Assembly: GCF_042847215.1 (NCBI RefSeq)
Contig: NZ_AP031500.1
Location: 1,736,001-1,800,000 of the forward strand
Source: Gilvimarinus japonicus
GTDB taxonomy: Bacteria; Pseudomonadota; Gammaproteobacteria; Pseudomonadales; Cellvibrionaceae
DNA length: 64,000 nucleotides
Direction: 5' to 3'
In this document: positions 53,740-61,947 of the stretch, one piece after another
Numbering within the stretch: the stretch's first letter is position 1
How the letters are laid out: every line of letters begins with the position of its first letter
Notes under the pieces: generated by a model
Told to the model about the DNA's origin: nothing
The model's database searches: none
Seen by the model: only the letters and a program-made list of their open reading frames with translations
Position numbers and translations under genes: made by a program

Positions 53740-53818
53740 ACAAGGCTCCTTACGTGCTACTTGTGTCTAATGCCTTAAGCATGGATGATTTCTCCAGATT
53801 TCGCCAGCGGGTAATACT

Positions 53819-54292
53819 ATGAATATGTACGCCATTATTATAATCGTGCTTGTTGTCGCCATGGTTGTTGGGCCGGTTGCAATGATACAGCCAAATCGCG
53901 GTCAACGTCGGCGCGAGCAGCTGCGAGGTTACGCGCAGCGCAAGGGGTTGTCCGTTCGTATTTTGCCGCCGCCGCAACTGCCCACCGATGCGCAGGCGCC
54001 GGGGGCAATGCCAGTTTATTCTCTGGTGAGCGATACACCGCAAACCACGCGCTGGACTTTAATGCGAGCGCGTTACGCTCACGAGGGGCATTTGGCCAGC
54101 TGGTGGCTGTTTGTTGGGCAAAAGCCTCCAGAGCCGCTTCAGCGCCATATCGAGGGTGTACTGGAGATGCTGCCTAAAGGTGTTATTGGCTTGCGTGCGA
54201 CGGGGCGCCAGTTAGATATTTTTTGGGGGGAAACGGGCGGCGAGCAAGAGGTTGATCAGTTGCTTAAGTGTCTGCACTATCTTGCCGGCTAG
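53819..54292 (+). CDS. Uncharacterised membrane-anchored protein
   Basis: I do not recognise a named family. The protein has 157 residues with one N-terminal hydrophobic segment (about 4-23, YAIIIIVLVVAMVVGPVAMI), then a basic stretch and a soluble domain to the end. It lacks a signal-peptidase site, so it is probably anchored with the soluble domain on the cytoplasmic side (basic residues follow the segment). The domain has conserved-looking WWLFVG and IFWGETGGE segments. A gene of similar size sits in the same slot in Pseudomonas. An ATG two codons downstream could also be the start. Confidence 0.8.
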   Translation: MNMYAIIIIVLVVAMVVGPVAMIQPNRGQRRREQLRGYAQRKGLSVRILPPPQLPTDAQAPGAMPVYSLVSDTPQTTRWTLMRARYAHEGHLASWWLFVGQKPPEPLQRHIEGVLEMLPKGVIGLRATGRQLDIFWGETGGEQEVDQLLKCLHYLAG

Positions 54293-54614
54293 CGATATAC
54301 CCTCGGTTACAAGATGCCCTCTTTTTAGGCTCGTTGTACGCGCCAGCTGTGGGCAAGACATTGCGACTTAGCTTGATGTCAATCCAAATAAAGGCAGCAG
54401 CGGGTAAAAATTTCAAATTTTTTTCGTGGTTTGTTCGCGGTGTTTTTGCCGCTGTGTCGTTGTAGAGCTGAAGATGACGCTATTTTTTATAAAAAGTCTA
54501 TAAAAAACAGTCGCTTGTGTTTTTTTTGTTGGGGCGGGCTGAATGTCGCTATGGGCTTGAATTTGCCCCGCGGGAGCCATACTTATAGGCCAAGATTGAC
54601 GGTAGTGGCAAACA

Positions 54615-54635
54615 TCCACGCTTGACCGGCGTGGA
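54615..54635. promoter_or_regulatory. Palindrome exactly bracketing the topA -35 box
   Basis: TCCACGC (54615-54621) and GCGTGGA (54629-54635) are perfect inverted 7-mers. The 7 bases between them are TTGACCG, so the -35 hexamer is the centre of the palindrome. This would suit a dimeric repressor or activator. Confidence 0.45.
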
Positions 54636-54650
54636 CACAGGACTTATATA
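54622..54650 (+). promoter_or_regulatory. Sigma-70 promoter of topA
   Basis: TTGACC (54622-54627) and TATATA (54645-54650) have an ideal 17-base spacer. Transcription should start near 54657, giving a leader of about 108 bases. Confidence 0.65.
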
Positions 54651-54673
54651 TGCCCACCTTGAAGGCGTAGTTT

Positions 54674-54719
54674 GCACTTGTTGAGTGCGCCACCGAAACC
54701 TAAGCTGCCAGTTGGGCAG
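54674..54719 (+). other. Twin hairpins in the topA leader
   Basis: GCACT-TGTTG-AGTGC (54674-54688) and CTGCC-AGTTG-GGCAG (54705-54719) have identical shape: a 5-base stem, a 5-base loop ending GTTG, and 16 bases between them. They lie between the promoter and the ribosome-binding site (GGAAGGAAAG). Confidence 0.35.
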
Positions 54720-54764
54720 GGGTACAGACAGTTGCCGATGTAACGGAAGGAAAGTAGAGCGCTT

Positions 54765-57389
54765 ATGGGTAAATCTTTGGTTATTGTAGAGTCACCGGCA
54801 AAAGCGAAGACCATTAACAAATATCTGGGGCGTGACTTTATTGTTAAATCCAGTGTCGGTCATATTCGCGATTTGCCCACGAGTGGCAGCGGCAAAAAAG
54901 TCGACCCAAAAGAGCGGGCCCGCCAAGCGGCTATCACGCGTAAGCTATCCCCCGAAGCCAAAGCCAAGCATAAGGCCGAAAAAAGCCAGCAACAATTGAT
55001 TAGCCGGATGGGGATTGACCCCACCCACGATTGGGCTGCGCATTACGAGATCTTACCCGGTAAAGAAAAAGTGGTTGCCGAGCTAAAACAGTTGGCCGCC
55101 GATGCCGACACTATCTATCTCGCGACGGATTTGGATCGCGAGGGAGAGGCTATTGCCTGGCATTTGCGTGAGGCTATTGGTGGCGACGATGCTCGTTATC
55201 GCCGAGTAGTGTTTAATGAGATTACCAAAACAGCGATTCAAAACGCGTTTGAAAATCCCGGACCCATTGATATTGATCGTGTTAATGCCCAGCAAGCACG
55301 CCGGTTTCTCGACCGGGTGGTGGGCTACATGGTCTCGCCGTTGCTGTGGGCCAAAATTGCGCGTGGGCTATCGGCCGGGCGTGTGCAATCTGTGGCGGTT
55401 AAGCTGGTGGTTGAGCGCGAGCGTGAAATTCGCGCCTTTGTGCCCGAAGAGTACTGGAACCTCTTTGCCGATTTAGTGGCAAAAGCGGGCGATCAAATTC
55501 GTTTTGAGGTTAAAAAGCAGGGCGGTAAAACCTTTAGGCCCGACAACGAAGCCGATACTATGGCGGCGGTTGCCAAGCTTAAAGACGCCAGTTTTAACGT
55601 CGCCCAGCGCGAAGATAAACCAACCCAATCTAAACCCTCGGCACCTTTTATTACCTCAACCTTACAGCAGGCGGCGAGCACCCGCTTAGGGTTTGGGGTT
55701 AAAAAGACCATGATGTTGGCTCAACGCTTGTATGAGGCGGGCTACATCACCTATATGCGTACTGACTCAACCAACTTGAGCAAAGAAGCGGTGGAGTCTT
55801 GCCGCGAGTATATTCAAGATGAATACGGCAAGCGCTACCTGCCTGAAGCACCCAGAAGTTATTCGAGCAAAGAGGGGGCGCAAGAGGCGCACGAAGCGAT
55901 ACGCCCCTCCAGTGTCACGGTGTTGACCGCTCATTTAAAAGGAATGGAACGCGATGCCGAGCGCTTGTACACACTAATTTGGTCGCAATTTGTCGCCTGC
56001 CAGATGAGCAATGCCGAATACACCAGTACCTCGATTGTGGTTGAGGCCGGCGATTTTGAGCTGCGCACCCGCGGTCGGGTTATTCGTTTTGATGGCTTCA
56101 CCCGAGTGATGCCGCAAATCGCAAAAAAAGACGAAGATGTCGTGTTGCCAGAGGTCAAAGTTGGCGATGAGCTACCGCTGGAAAAACTCGACCCGTCTCA
56201 ACACTTTACCAAGCCCCCCGCGCGCTTTTCTGAGGCGAGTTTGGTGAAGGAGCTTGAAAAGCAAGGTATTGGTCGCCCATCGACGTACGCATCTATTATT
56301 TCAACCATTCAAGATCGCGGTTATGTGCGCTTAGAGAACCGTCGCTTTTACGCAGAAAAAATGGGCGATATTGTTACCGAGCGTTTAAGTGAAAGTTTTT
56401 CAGACTTAATGAGTTATAGCTTTACGGCCAATATGGAGCAATCGCTCGACGTGGTGGCCGAGGGTGGCAAAAACTGGCGCCAGCTTTTGGATGAGTTTTA
56501 CGCAGATTTTATCGGTCAGTTACAGAGCGCGCAAAGTGAAGAGTCGGGCGGTATGCGCCACAATGATCCGACCAACACCGACATTGAGTGTGAAAAGTGT
56601 GGTCGCGACATGCAAATTCGCACGGGCTCTACAGGTGTGTTTTTAGGCTGTTCTGGCTATGGGTTGCCCCCCAAAGAGCGCTGTAAGCACACCATGAATC
56701 TTGTCTCGGGTGATGAGGCTGTGGATGTCGACGGTGATGAAGACGCCGAGTCGCGCCAGCTGCGCTCTAAGCGCCGCTGCCAAATTTGTAACACCGCCAT
56801 GGATAACTATTTGCTTGATGAAAAACGCAAATTGCATATCTGTGGCAACAATCCAGATTGCCCTGGCTACGAGGTCGAACTAGGCACCTTTAAATTAAAA
56901 GGTTACGAAGGCCCGACCTTAGAGTGTGATAAATGCGGCAGTGAGATGCAGCTAAAAACGGGGCGCTTTGGCAAATATTTTGGCTGCACGAATGACGAGT
57001 GTAAAAATACCCGCAAACTGCTGAAAAGCGGTGAGGCGGCACCACCCAAAATGGACCCGGTGCCAATGCCCGAACTTGCTTGTCAAAAAGTGGACGATAC
57101 CTATATTTTGCGTGATGGTGCATCCGGTCTGTTTTTGGCGGCTAGTGGTTTCCCCAAAAACCGCGAGACGCGAGCACCGTTGGTGGCCGAAATTTTGCCC
57201 CATAAAAAAGAGATTGACCCTAAATATACGTTCTTATTCTCAGCGCCCGTGGCAGATCCAGATGGTGTGCCGACGGTGATTCGTTTCTCGCGTAAAACCA
57301 AAGAGCAGTATGTGCAGTCAGAGGTTGACGGCAAGGCCAGTGGCTGGAAAGCCTTTTACCAGGGCGGCAAATGGGTGCCGAACAAATAA
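54765..57389 (+). CDS. topA: DNA topoisomerase I
   Basis: A type IA topoisomerase that relaxes negative supercoils. The TOPRIM domain begins SLVIVESPAKAKTINKYLG and contains the acidic DLDREGEAIAWHL. The catalytic Tyr330 is in YITYMRTDSTNLS. Three C-terminal Cys4 zinc ribbons follow (starting CEKCGRDMQ, CQICNTAMD, CDKCGSEMQ), then a last domain without paired cysteines (ILRDGASGLFLAASGFP). Length 874 is close to E. coli. The promoter at 54622 and a long leader precede it; DUF6586 follows after 24 bases. Confidence 0.98.
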   Translation: MGKSLVIVESPAKAKTINKYLGRDFIVKSSVGHIRDLPTSGSGKKVDPKERARQAAITRKLSPEAKAKHKAEKSQQQLISRMGIDPTHDWAAHYEILPGKEKVVAELKQLAADADTIYLATDLDREGEAIAWHLREAIGGDDARYRRVVFNEITKTAIQNAFENPGPIDIDRVNAQQARRFLDRVVGYMVSPLLWAKIARGLSAGRVQSVAVKLVVEREREIRAFVPEEYWNLFADLVAKAGDQIRFEVKKQGGKTFRPDNEADTMAAVAKLKDASFNVAQREDKPTQSKPSAPFITSTLQQAASTRLGFGVKKTMMLAQRLYEAGYITYMRTDSTNLSKEAVESCREYIQDEYGKRYLPEAPRSYSSKEGAQEAHEAIRPSSVTVLTAHLKGMERDAERLYTLIWSQFVACQMSNAEYTSTSIVVEAGDFELRTRGRVIRFDGFTRVMPQIAKKDEDVVLPEVKVGDELPLEKLDPSQHFTKPPARFSEASLVKELEKQGIGRPSTYASIISTIQDRGYVRLENRRFYAEKMGDIVTERLSESFSDLMSYSFTANMEQSLDVVAEGGKNWRQLLDEFYADFIGQLQSAQSEESGGMRHNDPTNTDIECEKCGRDMQIRTGSTGVFLGCSGYGLPPKERCKHTMNLVSGDEAVDVDGDEDAESRQLRSKRRCQICNTAMDNYLLDEKRKLHICGNNPDCPGYEVELGTFKLKGYEGPTLECDKCGSEMQLKTGRFGKYFGCTNDECKNTRKLLKSGEAAPPKMDPVPMPELACQKVDDTYILRDGASGLFLAASGFPKNRETRAPLVAEILPHKKEIDPKYTFLFSAPVADPDGVPTVIRFSRKTKEQYVQSEVDGKASGWKAFYQGGKWVPNK

Positions 57390-57413
57390 CTCAGCGCGAG
57401 ATAAGGAGAGCAA

Positions 57414-57899
57414 GTGGCTTCACTAACTGCGCAGGTTAATCGTCGGCTGGCCAGTACCCGCGTGTTACTGGCCGAGCTGGCAACGTCATCGGAGCGTACC
57501 CCGTTTGCCGAACAGGCGATACTTGAGGCGGGGCTGTTTCATTTGTGTTGTGGCTATACACATTATCTGCGCGAGCTGTGCGGTTATTACGGGGTTAGTT
57601 CTCTTGCCGCCATTGATACTGAGGTGGATGCCCGTCAAGCATTGGAGCGCCTAGGCAAGCAACCGGCAGAAGTCACCGAGTTGTGCCAGTTGGCGCAGCG
57701 GCCAGATGCTTGGTTGAGTCAGCTGTTGTCCAGCTACCGAGCCTGCTGGGCGTCCGATGCTAACTCTGAGCATTTGATACAAGTTCAGCGCTTAGATGAT
57801 ACCCCTTTAGTCGACTTAAGCCGTGCCCATCTGACGCAATGGCTGGACGAGCTTCAGGCAACAATAGAGCGCCACCGGCAGTCGTCGACTGAGTGTTAA
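57414..57899 (+). CDS. DUF6586-like protein
   Basis: A 161-residue, helix-rich, cytosolic protein of unknown function. It starts at GTG 57414 with AAGGAGAG upstream. It begins LTAQVNRRLASTRVLLAELA and has a central LFHLCCGYTHYLRELCGYYG segment. A gene with this pattern follows topA in Pseudomonas, annotated DUF6586. It likely shares the topA transcript. No catalytic motif is visible. Confidence 0.82.
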   Translation: MASLTAQVNRRLASTRVLLAELATSSERTPFAEQAILEAGLFHLCCGYTHYLRELCGYYGVSSLAAIDTEVDARQALERLGKQPAEVTELCQLAQRPDAWLSQLLSSYRACWASDANSEHLIQVQRLDDTPLVDLSRAHLTQWLDELQATIERHRQSSTEC

Positions 57900-57901
57900 C
57901 A

Positions 57902-57920
57902 CGTCCGCAGCGGGCGTTTT
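57902..57920 (+). terminator. Short terminator after the DUF6586 gene
   Basis: CGTCCG pairs with CGGGCG (one G-U) over a 3-base loop, followed by TTTT. Confidence 0.5.
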
Positions 57921-58057
57921 GAGGCTACCGCTCACTTAGCTTTCGTCAATTCACGTGTAGCGGCTCAGGCCTCTGAGCCTTGCGTTAGGGGTAGCAGCGT
58001 CCGAAGCGTTTTCGCCATCATCCAAGGGGTGGGCTCAGTGTGGGTAGTGGCTTTGCA

Positions 58058-58102
58058 TTTATCGTCGCGGGCAAAAGTGCTAGAATGATCGAATCATTCG
58101 AT
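58058..58102 (+). promoter_or_regulatory. Promoter with overlapping palindromes for the 86-residue gene
   Basis: The -10 box TAGAAT (58081-58086) has a weak -35 TTTATC (58058-58063, 17-base spacer). The palindrome GAATGAT-CGA-ATCATTC (58083-58099) overlaps the -10 and start-site region. A second, ATCGAAT-C-ATTCGAT (58088-58102), is nested in it. These suggest operator control. Confidence 0.4.
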
Positions 58103-58146
58103 TTCGTTAAAACTGAATACCTGTCTTTTGCTCAGGTGGAGACTCC

Positions 58147-58407
58147 ATGTCAGCTTCTTTGTATGAAATTGTCGAGCTAACCAATGGTGATGTTGTGCTA
58201 CAGCGCGCCGATGAAAATGGCGAGCCTTTGGTGAGTATTCGGTTTTCGGCCGAGTCGCTGTCATTTATGCGCGATGGTAAGTTTGATGTGGCGAAAGCCA
58301 TGATTGAGGCAGGTATGGAAGTGGCCGGCGACCTGGCCGACACGCCCCCTGAAGAGCTTTCGGACGACCCAGAGTCAGAGTTGTACAGCGAGCGAATCCT
58401 GCACTAG
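58147..58407 (+). CDS. Small conserved acidic protein
   Basis: An 86-residue cytosolic protein. Residues 1-40 form a beta-rich segment (LYEIVELTNGDVVLQRADENGEPLVSIRFS), followed by a helix (DVAKAMIEAGMEVAG) and an acidic tail. I recognise it only as a small gene found between topA and sulA/lexA in Pseudomonas relatives. Function unknown. GGTGGAG precedes the ATG. Its promoter region carries two overlapping palindromes. Confidence 0.82.
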   Translation: MSASLYEIVELTNGDVVLQRADENGEPLVSIRFSAESLSFMRDGKFDVAKAMIEAGMEVAGDLADTPPEELSDDPESELYSERILH

Positions 58408-58556
58408 GGTGCGCTGGCGGTTGCCTGCTTTTTGCGAGCTTGCAAAACACTCCTGTCGGCCTTTAGCTAACCTGTTGTTCCCCCTTCCTTAGGTCCTTGT
58501 CCCTTATACAGTAATTCGGCGTTTACTCAGCTCTGGCGCTATTTGTCGGGTTTTGG

Positions 58557-58967
58557 CTAGCGATAACGTAAAATCAGCGCCTGGCTGTTGCCGGCGTAGG
58601 CCGCTTGCTCAAGGTAGCGCTCTTGCCCTTGACTAAGAGCGCCGGGGCTGGCGATAACGGTATGGCTGTTGCCCAGCTCAAGTGCATCCCAGGTGACCCA
58701 AAGTTGCTGATCACTATCGCGGCAGTGTACTTGGCGTAAACGCAGTGGGTCGATCCCAAAGCTGATGAGTAGTTCGGCCGGCAGCGGCTCTGAGGTTACC
58801 CATGTGAGCCAGCGCTGGCTGTCTTGGCGGCATAGGTGGGCCACCATGGGCAATATCATGCTCCAGCTGCTGGCGGCACCTTGGGCTAACACTAGCTCGG
58901 TAAGGCCGGCGTTAGTGGACGCTGTTTGCGTTGAGTGCTGTTGGGGAAAACTCGGTGCATTATTCAC
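58557..58967 (-). CDS. sulA: SulA-like SOS cell-division inhibitor
   Basis: Blocks FtsZ assembly during DNA damage. The 136-residue protein has the SulA core: LTELVLAQGAASSWSMILPMVAHLC and WLTWVTSEPLPAELLISFGIDPLRLRQVH. Its start codon lies inside the end of lexA (8-base overlap), so sulA is cotranscribed and translationally coupled to lexA and under the same LexA boxes. This is the lexA-sulA arrangement of Pseudomonas and not the separate sulA of E. coli. Confidence 0.92.
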   Translation of the reverse strand: MNNAPSFPQQHSTQTASTNAGLTELVLAQGAASSWSMILPMVAHLCRQDSQRWLTWVTSEPLPAELLISFGIDPLRLRQVHCRDSDQQLWVTWDALELGNSHTVIASPGALSQGQERYLEQAAYAGNSQALILRYR

Positions 58968-59562
58968 GGCGAATGACTCCTACACTTAGACCTTCAATAC
59001 TAAAACTCTGGTCGCGCAGATCGACGACAATGACGTCAAAGTCGGGGTTCTCGGGCCAGAGCTCAACCTGTGCGCGGTTGCCTTCGCGCTTAAAGCGTTT
59101 TACCGTCACCTCATCTTCGATGCGGGCAACGACAATTTGGCCGTTGTGCACTTGATCGGTGCGGTGCACGGCCAGTAAGTCGCCGTCGAGAATCCCCGCG
59201 TCTTTCATGCTCATGCCTTGTACGCTAAGCAGATAGTGGGCTTGGGGATGAAAAAAGCTGGGCGGGATATCGCAGTAATTCTCGATGTGCTCTTGTGCAA
59301 GTATTGGGTTGCCCGCCGCAACACGCCCTACAATGGGTAAGCCCTGCTGCCCTTCGGGTAGCTTAATGCCGCGAGAGGCCCCCGGGATTAGCTCAATTGC
59401 GCCTTTGCGGGCGAGCGCTTTAATGTGCTCTTCGGCCGCATTGGCCGATTTGTAGCCCAGCATGCGGGCAATCTCGGCCCGGGTGGGTGGGTAGCCGGTT
59501 TCATCGGAGTAGCTTTTAATTAACTCCAGAACCTGTTGTTGGCGTGCCGTTAGGTTTTGCAT
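58960..59562 (-). CDS. lexA: LexA repressor
   Basis: The SOS repressor, which self-cleaves with RecA. ATG 59562 gives 200 residues; longer frames lie upstream of the ribosome-binding site. The winged helix-turn-helix covers residues 1-70 (YPPTRAEIARMLGYKSANAAEEHIKAL). The scissile Ala83-Gly84 is in GRVAAGNP. The catalytic dyad is Ser118 (GMSMKD) and Lys155 (VTVKRF). Two LexA boxes lie upstream, so it is autoregulated. Confidence 0.98.
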   Translation of the reverse strand: MQNLTARQQQVLELIKSYSDETGYPPTRAEIARMLGYKSANAAEEHIKALARKGAIELIPGASRGIKLPEGQQGLPIVGRVAAGNPILAQEHIENYCDIPPSFFHPQAHYLLSVQGMSMKDAGILDGDLLAVHRTDQVHNGQIVVARIEDEVTVKRFKREGNRAQVELWPENPDFDVIVVDLRDQSFSIEGLSVGVIRRE

Positions 59563-59650
59563 ATCCCTTACCTTTGGGTTGATGTATGGCGGTAACAGCG
59601 TGCGTGGCGTCAATTGCCATTGCACGAAGTGTTCATCGGCGTTCCGCGCA

Positions 59651-59666
59651 CTGTTTGGCTGTACAG
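59651..59666. promoter_or_regulatory. LexA box 1
   Basis: CTGTTTGGCTGTACAG fits the CTGT-N8-ACAG consensus, 89 bases upstream of lexA. Confidence 0.8.
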
Positions 59667-59669
59667 TAT

Positions 59670-59685
59670 CTGTGATTATATACAG
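59670..59685. promoter_or_regulatory. LexA box 2 overlapping the lexA -10 box
   Basis: CTGTGATTATATACAG fits CTGT-N8-ACAG. On the minus strand it contains TATAAT (59675-59680), the likely -10 of lexA, so bound LexA would block its own promoter. A weaker third site, CTGT-N8-CCAG, is at 59695-59710. Confidence 0.87.
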
Positions 59686-59799
59686 TTAATTTTACTGTGC
59701 AAGCATCCAGTTGTTGGCAATGACAATTATCTGGGCGGTTGGTTATACTAGCGGCCCGAAAAAGACCTTTCAGGGTCAGCGTGAGTAGGAGAGAGATCG

Positions 59800-60930
59800 A
59801 TGGAGCAGTTGCAAGGCTGGTACGAAGGGCTGGTTAATGACGACCGCCTGTGGGTGTTAAAGGTGTTTGCGGTGGTGTTGGCAACGCTGCTTTTGGCGAC
59901 CTTGGCGCGAGTGATTCTTAATTATTTGATGCGCCACGCGAGTAAAACACGCAATCGCTGGGACGATACCGTGGTCGAATCGGCGCTTAAGCCGCTGCGC
60001 TGCTTAATCTGGCTGGTGGGTCTATGTCTAGCCGCAGAGCTGGCGCAAAACGGTACTGAGGAGTCGTTGCTGGCGTTTGCCGACACTGTGTTGCGCATTG
60101 GTGTGATTGTTCTGCTTACGTGGTTTTTGGTGCGTCTGATTAAGTACAGCGAGCGCAACTTTCTTGAGCCAGTCGAGGGTAAGCCATCGGACCCCACCAC
60201 GGTGATGGCAGTCGGTAAGCTGTTGCGAATTGCGATTGTGATCACCTCGGCTTTGGTGCTGCTGCAGTCGCTCGGTTACAGCATATCGGGGGTGTTGGCG
60301 TTTGGCGGTATCGGCGGCATTGCCGTGGGTTTTGCGGCGAAAGATTTACTGGCTAACTTTTTTGGCGGTCTGATGATTTATATGGATCGGCCTTTTAAAG
60401 TGGGCGATTGGGTTCGCTCACCGGATCAGAACATTGAAGGCACGGTAGAGGAAATTGGTCTGCGTCTAACCCGTATTCGCACCTTTGATAAAAGGCCGCT
60501 GTATGTCCCCAATCAAACCTTCACGCAAATCTCGGTTGAAAATCCGTCGCGGATGTTTAATCGTCGTATATACGAAACCATTGGCGTGCGTTACGAAGAT
60601 GGCGATAAAGTCGCCGCCATTGTCGCTGATGTGAAAGCGATGCTTGAATCCCATGACGAGATTGACGCAAGCCAGACTCTGATCGTTAATTTTGATGAGT
60701 TTGCCAATTCGTCACTGAATTTCTTTGTCTATACCTTTACCAAGACGGTTAACTGGGTGCACTTTCACTCGGTTAAACAAGATGTACTGTTGCAGATTAT
60801 GGCAATTGTTGAGCGCCACGGTGCAGAGTGTGCCTTTCCAACCCGTACGCTGCATATTCCGGATCAAGTGCAGATGGTGGCGCAAGAGGCGGCTAACGAG
60901 GCATCGCTTAACGCCGGGGCAGAGCGTTGA
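59800..60930 (+). CDS. MscS-family mechanosensitive channel
   Basis: A membrane channel that opens when membrane tension rises. About four or five N-terminal membrane helices (residues about 20-190) lead to the pore helix and beta domain: GGIGGIAVGFAAKDLLANFFGGLMIYMDRPFKVGDWV and the GTVEEIGLRLTRIRTFD segment. Length 376 exceeds MscS and is nearer to YnaI/YbdG types. hpt overlaps its stop by four bases. Confidence 0.93.
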   Translation: MEQLQGWYEGLVNDDRLWVLKVFAVVLATLLLATLARVILNYLMRHASKTRNRWDDTVVESALKPLRCLIWLVGLCLAAELAQNGTEESLLAFADTVLRIGVIVLLTWFLVRLIKYSERNFLEPVEGKPSDPTTVMAVGKLLRIAIVITSALVLLQSLGYSISGVLAFGGIGGIAVGFAAKDLLANFFGGLMIYMDRPFKVGDWVRSPDQNIEGTVEEIGLRLTRIRTFDKRPLYVPNQTFTQISVENPSRMFNRRIYETIGVRYEDGDKVAAIVADVKAMLESHDEIDASQTLIVNFDEFANSSLNFFVYTFTKTVNWVHFHSVKQDVLLQIMAIVERHGAECAFPTRTLHIPDQVQMVAQEAANEASLNAGAER

Positions 60931-61484
60931 GCAATGCCCTAAACGCCAGTGGTTACCCTTGGGCTGTTGACGGTGCCGAGTGTCTGTTGGACGCGGCGAC
61001 CATACGCGAGGCTACTGCGGCACTCGGTGCGCGTATTAGCGCCGATTACAATGACTTATCGGAACCCTTGGTGGTGCTGTTTATTATGAATGGCGCGGTT
61101 GTGTTTGGTGGTGATTTATTGCCGGCACTAGCCGTAGATATTGAACTCGATTACGTTCACGCCAGTCGCTATCGCGATGACCGGGCCACTGATGCGCTGA
61201 TTTGGCAGCGGCAGCCACCAGAGTCGGTGCGCGCTCGCGAGGTGTTATTGGTGGATGATATTTTAGATGCCGGTGCCACACTTGCCGCTGTTGCGCAGCG
61301 CTGCCTGGAGCTTGGTGCAGCGCGCGTGCGCTCGGCCGTGTTGTTGCATAAGCACACAGCTACCCCCGCTGTTGTGGCGGCCGATTACGTCGCTTTTGAT
61401 ATACCCGATCGCTACGTTTATGGCTGGGGGATGGATTATCGTGGCCGGTTGCGCAACGCCCCCGGAATTTTTGCTTTGCCTTAG
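60927..61484 (+). CDS. hpt: Hypoxanthine-guanine phosphoribosyltransferase
   Basis: Salvages hypoxanthine or guanine to the nucleotide with PRPP. The PRPP-binding loop is EVLLVDDILDAGATL, the flexible loop is in LHASRYR-like YVHASRYRDD, and the hood region is RYVYGWGMDYRGRLRNAPGI. The TTG at 60927 overlaps the channel's stop codon; no closer ATG gives a full N-terminus. Length 185 matches Pseudomonas Hpt. A hairpin at 61478-61495 overlaps its stop. Confidence 0.92.
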   Translation: MSNALNASGYPWAVDGAECLLDAATIREATAALGARISADYNDLSEPLVVLFIMNGAVVFGGDLLPALAVDIELDYVHASRYRDDRATDALIWQRQPPESVRAREVLLVDDILDAGATLAAVAQRCLELGAARVRSAVLLHKHTATPAVVAADYVAFDIPDRYVYGWGMDYRGRLRNAPGIFALP

Positions 61485-61495
61485 TCGCCTAGGGC
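61478..61495 (+). terminator. Weak terminator after hpt
   Basis: GCCTTAG pairs with CTAGGGC (one G-U) over a 4-base loop. A T-rich but interrupted tail follows. Confidence 0.4.
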
Positions 61496-61688
61496 TCTAA
61501 TGTTTTCTCTTTGGTGTGTTTTAAGCCGCGCCTCACTTGCTTTGTTTCACAACATTTACCGCCGGATGTGGACAATAACCGACCAGTCGCGTACAAAAGA
61601 GCAGGGCAGCTGTGGGGGTTGCCCGCTAGTAGCCCAATGGGCGCTGGTGCTGAAGATTGACAAGACATAAAAATAAGAGAGGTTAGCT

Positions 61689-61901
61689 ATGTCAGAACGA
61701 TTATCGGGTACGGTAAAGTGGTTTAACAACGCTCGTGGTTACGGCTTTATCACTCGGGGCGAGGGCAGTGAAGATGTCTTTGTTCACTATCGCAGCATTC
61801 GCGGTGAGGGTTATCGCTCTTTGGCCGAGGGCCAGAGTGTGTTGTTTGCGGTACAGCAGGGTGAGAAAGGCCTGCAGGCAAACGACGTCGAGTTGTGCTG
61901 A
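61689..61901 (+). CDS. Cold-shock-domain protein
   Basis: A 70-residue OB-fold RNA chaperone. The nucleic-acid-binding motifs RNP1 (GYGFI) and RNP2 (VFVHY) are intact and preceded by SGTVKWFNNARG. The linker after RNP2 (RSIRGEGYRSLAEGQSV) is typical. AGAGAGG precedes the ATG. A 204-base untranslated stretch before it contains two small GC hairpins (GGGCA/TGCCC and GCCC/GGGC), as expected of cold-shock leaders, though I see no canonical cold box. Confidence 0.95.
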   Translation: MSERLSGTVKWFNNARGYGFITRGEGSEDVFVHYRSIRGEGYRSLAEGQSVLFAVQQGEKGLQANDVELC

Positions 61902-61947
61902 TGCTCTGTGCGGCGGCTTTTGCAGTCGCCGCACGACTCACCGCCGA

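Larger units (their letters stand above)
54293..54764 (+). other. topA upstream region, AT-rich then structured
   Basis: No convincing gene is seen in these 472 bases. The part from about 54340 to 54540 is AT-rich, with A and T runs around AAAAAGTCTATAAAAAACAG, and holds no clear terminator. The part from 54615 on carries the topA promoter, an overlapping palindrome and two leader hairpins, listed separately. In Pseudomonas the fadBA genes occupy this interval; they are absent here. Confidence 0.6.

Noticed and set aside
54268..54625. Two short plus-strand frames in the gap before topA
   Set aside because: They are Cys/Arg-rich or hydrophobic by chance in an AT-rich stretch, have no ribosome-binding sites, and one overlaps the end of the preceding gene.
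54293..54764. A small RNA gene such as 6S or SRP RNA upstream of topA
   Set aside because: I compared the visible hairpins with the known cores of 6S, SRP RNA and tmRNA from memory and saw no match.
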